Source: JAZKFT01 sp043760535 (GTDB taxonomy: Bacteria; Bacteroidota; Bacteroidia; Chitinophagales; Chitinophagaceae). From it: a DNA stretch of 15,263 nucleotides. Shown piece by piece: positions 8,395 through 13,871 of the stretch. Positions within the stretch are counted from its first letter, which is position 1, and each line of letters opens with the position of its first letter. Both the position numbers and the translations under genes were made by a program. Where the stretch lies: NCBI GenBank assembly GCA_043760535.1, contig JAYUOV010000119.1, positions 1-15,263 on the forward strand. The letters run 5' to 3'. The notes under the pieces are model-generated. The model searched no databases. It was not told the DNA's origin and saw only the letters and a list, made by a program, of their open reading frames with translations.

Positions 8395-8622
8395 TCAAAA
8401 ACAGAGCCTTTTGCTCAATAAATTTAAAACCCTTTCAAACTCTGTTTTCGTAAACTGTGCGTTGCCTGTTTTGGATAGGACAGATTGATTGTGTTTTTCT
8501 AATTGACCTTTGAGATTAAGCAATAAATCTTTTTCGCTATTTATTACAATATAGCTGTAACCCAATTTTTGTAACTGGGCAATGAGTTGTTCTTCTAATA
8601 TTTGTTCGGATTGTCTAGACAT
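8395..8622 (-). pseudogene. hsdR: Detached N-terminal segment of HsdR (+1 frameshift)
   Basis: From the ATG at 8620-8622 (MSRQSEQILEEQLIAQLQKL), this frame encodes the usual HsdR N-terminal region and then reads NLLSKRLCF and stops at 8395-8397. Deleting one A from the AAAA run (T run 8409-8412 on the + strand) instead gives NLLSKGSVFEKSKMLRQKQ, a smooth junction into the main frame and the sequence expected for this family. The break is therefore one inserted nucleotide, a sequencing error, or less likely a +1 recoding site (AGC AAA AGG C). The ATG overlaps the transposase stop by 8 nt. The same frame continues upstream to an ATG at 8703, but those 27 residues look like antisense of the transposase's overlapping frame rather than HsdR. 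Confidence 0.85.
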
Positions 8623-9202
8623 TGTTTGAATAAAATTTATCTTCTGCCCATTTTTCAGGGTTATTGATGATGTAATTCGAAATGGTTTGGTACGATTGTT
8701 CATTACGAATAATATGATCGTGAAAACGGGATTGCCATCCGAAAACTGCGTGAATTAATCTGGCATTTTTTGAAACAACCGATTTGTACGAACGAATAAT
8801 GGTTGATATTGTACCCGATTTTGGCGAAATATTTGCCATTTGTTCGTTTTTATAGTTGGTGGCGTAATCGTTTGCGTTATGGTTGGTAGAGACGTTGCAT
8901 TGCAACGTCTCTACGGGTAAAACAACATCCATTTTGTCAATAATCAATATACCGTGTGTATGATTGGGCATTACCACAAAATTACCTAATTCAATAAATA
9001 AAAAATGTTGTGGTATTTCTAACCAATATTTTTCTGCCAATTGTCCTATTTCGTTTAATTGCATTTCGCCATCCACGATTTCACCAAAAAAATGTTCCCT
9101 GTTCTGGGTGCAAATGGTAATAAAATACACACCATTACTACCATAATCCCAATTTTGCAATCGGGCAGACGGTATGCGGAATTTGTTTTTGAATTTATCC
9201 AT
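8615..9202 (-). CDS. REP-associated tyrosine transposase (RAYT, Y1/HUH)
   Basis: 195 residues. Y1-type HUH single-strand DNA transposases of this group bind and nick REP hairpins with a GTAG foot. The HUH-like pair is H81-T-H83 in VVMPNHTHGILI. The catalytic tyrosine is most likely Y177 in ISNYIINNPEKW, by analogy with Y115 of E. coli TnpA-REP (VDYIYINP). The strand YFITICTQNREHFFG (26-40) and FHDHIIRNEQ (160-169) are also typical, so the enzyme looks complete. Residues 97-106 (VETLQCNVST) are the translation of a REP palindrome lying inside the gene between the two catalytic motifs. The gene lies between hsdS (73 bp away) and hsdR, on the same strand, and its stop overlaps the hsdR ATG by 8 nt. 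RAYTs are often single-copy and domesticated rather than actively self-mobile. Confidence 0.93.
   Translation of the reverse strand: MDKFKNKFRIPSARLQNWDYGSNGVYFITICTQNREHFFGEIVDGEMQLNEIGQLAEKYWLEIPQHFLFIELGNFVVMPNHTHGILIIDKMDVVLPVETLQCNVSTNHNANDYATNYKNEQMANISPKSGTISTIIRSYKSVVSKNARLIHAVFGWQSRFHDHIIRNEQSYQTISNYIINNPEKWAEDKFYSNNV
8886..8914. repeat. REP palindrome inside the RAYT gene
   Basis: A 29-bp perfect palindrome: GTAGAGACGTTGCA, one central T, then TGCAACGTCTCTAC. It is identical to 9237-9265. Both strands start with GTAG, the tetranucleotide foot recognised by RAYTs in E. coli. On the coding strand it reads in frame as VETLQCNVST (RAYT residues 97-106). Confidence 0.92.
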
Positions 9203-9216
9203 TTTGTTTTTTTATT

Positions 9217-9234
9217 GGGTTCGTTGGGTTCGTT
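9217..9234. repeat. Two tandem 9-bp units GGGTTCGTT
   Basis: Two exact copies (9217-9225 and 9226-9234) directly abut the REP palindrome, with a third partial unit, GGGT, leading into it. It lies in the 73-bp gap between hsdS and the transposase, about 15 bp upstream of the transposase ATG. It may be a remnant of REP insertion or slippage. Confidence 0.75.
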
Positions 9235-9236
9235 GG

Positions 9237-9265
9237 GTAGAGACGTTGCATTGCAACGTCTCTAC
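9237..9265. repeat. REP palindrome between hsdS and RAYT
   Basis: An exact copy of the 29-bp palindrome found inside the RAYT gene, with 14-nt arms starting GTAG. It lies 10 bp past the hsdS stop and 34 bp before the RAYT start, so every hsdMS-RAYT-hsdR transcript would carry this hairpin. That could pause, process or stabilise the mRNA, as REP hairpins do elsewhere; no T tract follows it on the - strand. Confidence 0.93.
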
Positions 9266-9275
9266 GTGGATATCA

Positions 9276-10436
9276 TCACACAAACATTTTTTGTAATAGT
9301 CCTTTTTTCCAATTTTCTGTTTGATGTAATAGAGTGTTTACGCTATTAATCTTCTTATCAATTGCACTTAAAAAACTGGAAATCTTCATTTGTTCTTTAT
9401 AATCAGGAGTAAGTATTTCCATTTCAGCAAATACCGAAATCCAATGTCTTCCGTGAGCACCTGTTTCATAGTTTACCATTTGCAGTGCTTCATACATAAA
9501 CTTTATGTCTGTATTTTCTTTTGCCTTTAATATTTTCATTGCTGAAGATTTTGCCTTAAAAGGAAAATCAACAAATTGAGTTGCTGTTGTGAAATCGTCA
9601 AAAATGATAACAGGCAAATCATTTGAAAAAATACCTGTAGTCTCATCGGTATAACCTAAAATGAAAGTTTTACCTGCGGTAACAACTGGCGTACTATGTT
9701 TATCCGAGTATTCTGTACTTGAAACTAAATAATTTGTTGGCTGTTCGTAGTCTAGGCTATCACCAATTTTTTTTGGTGACCATTCAGGAAACTCATTTCC
9801 GTTTTCGTCTTCAAATCTCAACTCTTTACAAAAGAGTTTTTGCATTACACCTTTTTTGTATTGTTCTAAAAGGCTTTGCTTCTTTTTAAGGGCTACAATT
9901 TTTTCATCAACGGTTTTAAGGAAGTATGAAATTTTTGCTTGCTCAGGACTTTTGGGGAAATTGACTTTTGTTTCTCTTAATGTTTTTAATGACAAATTTT
10001 TAATTGTTGAGCCTGTTAGCTCGGAAATAAAGTAATTCTGAATATTACTTGTGTTCAATAAGTAGTAAAAGAAATCAGGATTTTCTTTAAAATTAAAATA
10101 CCCGACACTTTTGCCTAGCATTACCTTTTCACTATTATATCTTGCTATACTGCCAATTGTACCATTTATTGAGATTAATAAAGAGTTTTCGTTTAAATTT
10201 TTATCATTTTGCTCAAATGTCTCAATGCTTACCTTTTTTGTAGTTTCATTTATTTGAATTCGACCATCAATTAGGTTATTTCCATTTATAAAATAAATAT
10301 CTGATTTGCTTACATATTCTGGTGTTCCGTGAAGTCCGTCACCAATTCTTTCAGTAAGATTGTCAAGTGTGTCATTGTCCCATAAATCAACAAATTCAGG
10401 AAAACGCAATTGTGGTGTAATCATTTGCTTTTCCAT
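9276..10436 (-). CDS. hsdS: Type I specificity subunit HsdS
   Basis: 386 residues, with the standard two-half layout. HsdS selects the bipartite DNA target for both methylation and restriction. The first target-recognition domain is about 8-160 (starts LRFPEFVDLW), the central conserved helix about 164-202 (EQAKISYFLKTVDEKIVALK, then LLEQYKKGVMQKLF), the second recognition domain about 206-345 (starts LRFEDENGNEFPEW), and the distal conserved helix about 348-386 (EQMKISSFLSAIDKKI, then WKKGLLQKMFV). The two helices resemble each other, as the family's internal duplication predicts. The start is 2 bp after the hsdM stop, so translation is coupled. The recognition domains are visibly more AT-rich than the flanking core genes, a common feature of horizontally shuffled domains. 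The target sequence cannot be predicted by eye. Confidence 0.95.
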   Translation of the reverse strand: MEKQMITPQLRFPEFVDLWDNDTLDNLTERIGDGLHGTPEYVSKSDIYFINGNNLIDGRIQINETTKKVSIETFEQNDKNLNENSLLISINGTIGSIARYNSEKVMLGKSVGYFNFKENPDFFYYLLNTSNIQNYFISELTGSTIKNLSLKTLRETKVNFPKSPEQAKISYFLKTVDEKIVALKKKQSLLEQYKKGVMQKLFCKELRFEDENGNEFPEWSPKKIGDSLDYEQPTNYLVSSTEYSDKHSTPVVTAGKTFILGYTDETTGIFSNDLPVIIFDDFTTATQFVDFPFKAKSSAMKILKAKENTDIKFMYEALQMVNYETGAHGRHWISVFAEMEILTPDYKEQMKISSFLSAIDKKINSVNTLLHQTENWKKGLLQKMFV

Positions 10437-10438
10437 TT

Positions 10439-12037
10439 TTAAAAAGGCGTTGAGATTTTCAATTCAGCACAATACTTGGAAATTGTTTTGTCTGTTGCTT
10501 CGATACTTTCATCCATTGCCTTTATTTCTTTGGCAATAGCTTCAATGTCTATGTTTTCTTCTGCTTCAAACGTATCTACATATCTTGGTATGTTTAGGTT
10601 GTAATCGTTTTTAGCAATTTCTTCTAAAGTTGCTTTCTTACTGTATTTTGGTGTTTCTGTTCTGTTGCGGTAAGCATCAATAATTAAGTCAATGTGTTTT
10701 TGTCTTAATATATTTTGAGTTTTTAATTTTTCAAAGTGTTCGCTGGCATCAATAAATAAAATGTCTTCGGGGTTTTCTCTACACTTTTTGAAAACCAAAA
10801 TACAAGTTGGAATACCTGTGCCATAAAAAATATTGGCTGGTAAGCCAATAACAGCATCTAAATAGTTCTTGTTTTCTATTAAATACCTGCGTATGTGTTG
10901 CTCCGCACCGCCACGAAACAATGCACCGTGAGGTAATACAATTGCCATTGTTCCATTGTCTGCCAAATGGTAAATCATATGTTGCACAAAAGCATAGTCG
11001 GCTTTGCTACTTGGTGCAAGTCGTCCGTATTGGCTAAAACGGTCGTCACTTGTAAACAAAGGGTTGGCACTCCATTGAGCCGAAAATGGTGGATTTGCTA
11101 CAATAGCTTCAAATTGCTTGTCAATATGCTGTGGATGTTCGAGTGTGTCGTCTTGTTTAATATCAAATTGACGGTAATGAACACCGTGCAAAATCATATT
11201 CATTCGGGCAAGGTTGTAAGTAGTACGGTTCATTTCTTGTCCGTAAAAATTACTTACATCTTCTACTTCTCTTGCCACACGAAGCAACAAAGAACCTGAG
11301 CCACAAGTTGGGTCATAAACTGATTTCAGTTTTGTCTTTCCTGTCGTTACCAATTTTGCCAAGATGGTAGAAACCTGTTGCGGTGTGTAAAATTCTCCTG
11401 CTTTTTTTCCTGCTCCACTGGCAAATTCTCCAATAAGGTATTCGTAAGCATCACCTAAAACATCAACTTGATTAATGTCAGATAATTTGAAATCAATTTT
11501 GTCAAGGTGCGTCAGCACCTTTGCAATAATTGCATTTCTTGCTTCGGGTGTTTTGCCTAGTTTAGAACTGTTCAAATCCATATCCTCAAAGAGATTTTCA
11601 TAATCTTCTTCGCTGTCGGTACCCATTGTACTCAACTGGATATTGATAAGGATTTTTTGTAAGTCTTCTAAAATGAAATTGGTTTTGCTTTCATCAAACT
11701 TATCTACATCATCTTCGTTTTCGCCTTTTCCACGTATGGCAACTTCTGTAAACAATTCTTCGGGTCTTAAAAAGTAGCCTAATTTTTCAAGTGCTTCTTC
11801 TTTGATAGCTTCAATAAATTCTTTTCCGTCTGCTGTTTTTGGCGTTATGTCCCGAAACTTAACATTGTCTTGTTTTAATATTTCGTCAGCGAAAATGTTC
11901 ATTTTCTCGCTTAGGTATTTATAGAAAATGAAACCCAAAATGTAGTCACGAAATTCGTCTGCATTCATTTTGCCACGTAGCGTATTGGCAATGTTCCAAA
12001 GTTGGGCTTCTAATACTTTTTTATAATCTTCACTCAT
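10439..12037 (-). CDS. hsdM: Type I DNA adenine methyltransferase HsdM
   Basis: 532 residues, full length for the EcoR124I-like group. It transfers methyl from S-adenosylmethionine to adenine N6 within the target chosen by HsdS; HsdM2-HsdS is the methylase and the core of the restriction complex. The N-terminal helical domain (about 1-150, LWNIANTLRGKMNADEFRDY) is followed by AGEFYTP (213-219), the SAM-binding motif DPTCGSG (242-248) and the catalytic NPPF (315-318). The C-terminal helices contact HsdS. No lesion is visible. It is first in the operon; the 486-bp region upstream holds its promoter and the second long hairpin repeat, 170-255 bp before the start. A stop codon in the 5' flank just before the ATG fixes this start closely. 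Confidence 0.96.
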   Translation of the reverse strand: MSEDYKKVLEAQLWNIANTLRGKMNADEFRDYILGFIFYKYLSEKMNIFADEILKQDNVKFRDITPKTADGKEFIEAIKEEALEKLGYFLRPEELFTEVAIRGKGENEDDVDKFDESKTNFILEDLQKILINIQLSTMGTDSEEDYENLFEDMDLNSSKLGKTPEARNAIIAKVLTHLDKIDFKLSDINQVDVLGDAYEYLIGEFASGAGKKAGEFYTPQQVSTILAKLVTTGKTKLKSVYDPTCGSGSLLLRVAREVEDVSNFYGQEMNRTTYNLARMNMILHGVHYRQFDIKQDDTLEHPQHIDKQFEAIVANPPFSAQWSANPLFTSDDRFSQYGRLAPSSKADYAFVQHMIYHLADNGTMAIVLPHGALFRGGAEQHIRRYLIENKNYLDAVIGLPANIFYGTGIPTCILVFKKCRENPEDILFIDASEHFEKLKTQNILRQKHIDLIIDAYRNRTETPKYSKKATLEEIAKNDYNLNIPRYVDTFEAEENIDIEAIAKEIKAMDESIEATDKTISKYCAELKISTPF

Positions 12038-12206
12038 TTAGTTATGTCTTAAAAATTGGTTTGAATTTACTGAATAATTGTCGGCTTGTTGCTATTCAGT
12101 CTATCAGTTGTTCTTGGGGTGGTGGGTTGGCTTTGGTGTTCATTCTTGCAATTTGCTGATGTATTTTGTTGAAGCCGAAAAAAAATCCGTCCGCTGGGGG
12201 TGTGGG

Positions 12207-12292
12207 CTGTGCGTTGGCACAAGGCAGGCTCTTTTGCAAGGTTGGCTTCGTGTGTTGGCTTTGTGTGCCTTGCAAATGTGCCTGACTTGGTG
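12207..12292 (+). repeat. Long hairpin repeat, copy 2 (upstream of hsdM)
   Basis: The direct repeat partner of 5588-5674. The 5' arm is 12218-12241, the loop 12242-12267 and the 3' arm 12268-12292. Both arms match copy 1 exactly; the loop (TTGGCTTCGTGTGTTGGCTT, then TGTGTG) is one base shorter and differs at several positions. The accompanying block AAGCCGAA, then TCCGTCCGC, is at 12172-12194, here 12 bp from the element rather than 87 bp as at copy 1. It marks the promoter-side edge of the restriction-modification island. Confidence 0.85.
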
Positions 12293-12382
12293 CTTTGGGT
12301 CGTGTCGGCAAATTCTTGGAAGTTTAAATGTTTGCAGGATGTGGTATAGGGTGACGTACAACGGTGGGTTCCACCACAATAA

Positions 12383-12403
12383 GCCACCGATAGTCATCGG
12401 GGC
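12383..12403. repeat. GC-rich hairpin with 4-nt loop
   Basis: GCCaCCGAT-AGTC-ATCGGGGC pairs over 8 bp with one bulged A. A smaller GGTGG-GTT-CCACC hairpin lies just before it at 12363-12375. No T tract follows on the - strand, so a role as the rluD terminator is not supported. Confidence 0.5.
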
Positions 12404-12456
12404 AGGCGGGGCTGGCAAAAAAGAAAAACTACGCATTCTAAACTGCCAAGAGCAAG

Positions 12457-12526
12457 GAGTTCAGAAATCAGAAATCAGAGTTCAGAAATCAGAAATCATA
12501 AATCATAAATCATAAATCATAAATCA
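12457..12526. repeat. Short tandem-repeat array at the rluD 3' end
   Basis: Two exact tandem copies of a 21-bp unit (12457-12477 and 12478-12498) are themselves built of AGAAATC-like heptads. Four AAATCAT heptamers follow (12493-12520), then a partial fifth. The array runs into the rluD stop codon (12524-12526). It is probably a slippage-prone low-complexity tract. Confidence 0.85.
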
Positions 12527-13597
12527 AGCCGGGTGGTCTTCTTCCAACTTGCCTTTTACCTTATAATATTTCTCCCATTTTTCTATTACAGCAGCTATAT
12601 CTGTGGGGATATCGCTTTCAAAAAGCATCCTTTCGCCGGTGGCGGGATGTTTAAAGCCAAGGGTTTTTGCGTGTAAGGCCTGCCGTGGGCAAAGGGTGAA
12701 ACAATTATCTACAAACTGTTTGTATTTGGTATAAACGGTGCCTTTTAAAATGCGGTCGCCGCCATAGGTATCATCGTTAAAAAGGGTATGGCCAATATGC
12801 TTCATGTGTACCCGTATTTGGTGGGTACGGCCTGTTTCTAGCACACATTTTACCAGTGTTACGTAATGAAAACGCTGAATCACTTTATAATGGGTAATGG
12901 CTTCTTTACCGTGGTCGCCATCGGGATATGCTTCAAAAAGTTTTCGGTGTCGGATGTTGCGGCCCACATGGGCTACAATTGTTCCTTCGTCCTGCTCCAC
13001 ATCTCCCCAAACCAGTGCCACATATTCCCGGTCTATACTGTGGTTAAAAAATTGTTTGGCCAAATCCTGTAAGGCTAGGTCTGTTTTGGCTAGTAGCAGC
13101 AAGCCGGTGGTGTTTTTATCTATGCGGTGTACCAGTCCAAATCTTGGTAACAGTTTGTCGGTAAGCGATGGGTCTTTTTGAATGAGGTAATGGGCCACGC
13201 CATTAATTAAAGTGCCGCTATAATTACCACTGCCAGGGTGTACCACCATACCTGCAGCCTTATTTACTACGAGCAAATGCTCATCTTCATACACTATTTT
13301 CAGTGGCAGTTCTTCTGGTACAATGTCGCTGCTATCGGGTTCTTCATCGGTATATACTATAATTTCGTCGGCAGGTTTTATTTTGTAATTGCTTTTTATG
13401 GGCTTACCATTTACGGTTACCATGCCGGCATCTATGGCGTTTTGTATTTTATTTCGAGTAGCGTATTCTATTCTGGCCTTTAAAAATTTGTCTATCCGTA
13501 GCATATCCTGCCCCTTATCTACCTTAATTAGCAGCCGCTGATACAGGCTTTCGCCATCGCTATTATCGTCTATGTGTTGTGTTTCCTCGTTGTTCAT
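12524..13597 (-). CDS. rluD: RluD-family 23S rRNA pseudouridine synthase
   Basis: 357 residues. RluA/RluD-family enzymes isomerise uridines in rRNA; RluD makes the pseudouridines of 23S helix 69. An S4 RNA-binding domain occupies about 33-80 (LRIDKFLKARI, then KIQNAIDAGMVTVNGKPIKS). The catalytic domain has VVNKAAGMVVHPG (110-122) and the active-site motif HRIDKNTTG with catalytic D160. It continues with the family motifs REYVAL, ETGRTHQIRVHMKHIGH and QALHAKTLGF. A 30-residue acidic N-terminal extension precedes the S4 domain, as often in Bacteroidota. RluA- or RluC-type specificity cannot be excluded, but the S4 domain plus sequence favour RluD. It lies 274 bp downstream of ftsK on the same strand, so it probably has its own promoter; I could not place it. 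Confidence 0.93.
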   Translation of the reverse strand: MNNEETQHIDDNSDGESLYQRLLIKVDKGQDMLRIDKFLKARIEYATRNKIQNAIDAGMVTVNGKPIKSNYKIKPADEIIVYTDEEPDSSDIVPEELPLKIVYEDEHLLVVNKAAGMVVHPGSGNYSGTLINGVAHYLIQKDPSLTDKLLPRFGLVHRIDKNTTGLLLLAKTDLALQDLAKQFFNHSIDREYVALVWGDVEQDEGTIVAHVGRNIRHRKLFEAYPDGDHGKEAITHYKVIQRFHYVTLVKCVLETGRTHQIRVHMKHIGHTLFNDDTYGGDRILKGTVYTKYKQFVDNCFTLCPRQALHAKTLGFKHPATGERMLFESDIPTDIAAVIEKWEKYYKVKGKLEEDHPA

Positions 13598-13871
13598 GTG
13601 TTATTATGTCATCTTTAAAAGTGTTGCAAGATAACTGAATGATAATAGACGGTTTTTATTATACTTTCTTTTGCTTAAACGGTGCGTAGTTAAAGGTTAA
13701 CTCGGTCGATGGTAATAAAATCACAAAGCATCACTTTTAATTGTACCAATAACTTTTTGCCCAATAACCAATTAACTTTATTTCAGTATTTAGTCCGTTA
13801 TATGATATTACATATTTAAAAGAGCTGTAAAAAATTAAGAATCAAAACAACGTTCTGTCGATACTTTTTTT

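Larger units (their letters stand above)
12038..12523. other. Gene-free, repeat-rich spacer upstream of hsdM
   Basis: 486 bp between hsdM and the rluD stop. It holds long hairpin copy 2, a GC-rich hairpin at 12383 and a short tandem-repeat array up to the rluD stop. Open frames here (for example 12078-12515 on the + strand) read straight through the repeats, end in a KSEIRVQKSEI-type artefact and have no domain, so I do not call them genes. The hsdM promoter must lie here; TAAATTCA about 40 bp before the ATG is only a weak match to TAnnTTTG. Confidence 0.7.

Noticed and set aside
8409..8416. Programmed -1 frameshift site joining the two hsdR frames
   Set aside because: The frames need a +1 (or -2) shift, and no X-XXY-YYZ heptamer with a downstream stem is present. 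A one-base indel is simpler.
8386..9265. Insertion sequence with terminal inverted repeats and target duplication
   Set aside because: The transposase is of the RAYT/Y1 type, which lacks terminal inverted repeats. The two identical palindromes lie upstream of and inside the gene rather than flanking it.
5588..12292. CRISPR array
   Set aside because: There are only two repeats, 6.6 kb apart, with genes between them; no regular spacers were seen anywhere in the window.
12078..12515. A 145-codon open frame on the + strand
   Set aside because: It runs straight through hairpin copy 2 and the heptad array, has a Cys/Trp/Gly-rich sequence without any domain, and ends in a repeat-derived KSEIRVQKSEI tail.
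13598..13871. TATAAT-like promoter for rluD on the - strand (ATTATA at 13658-13663)
   Set aside because: No suitably spaced -35 element, and the Bacteroidota consensus is TTTG/TAnnTTTG, so the match is not meaningful in AT-rich DNA.
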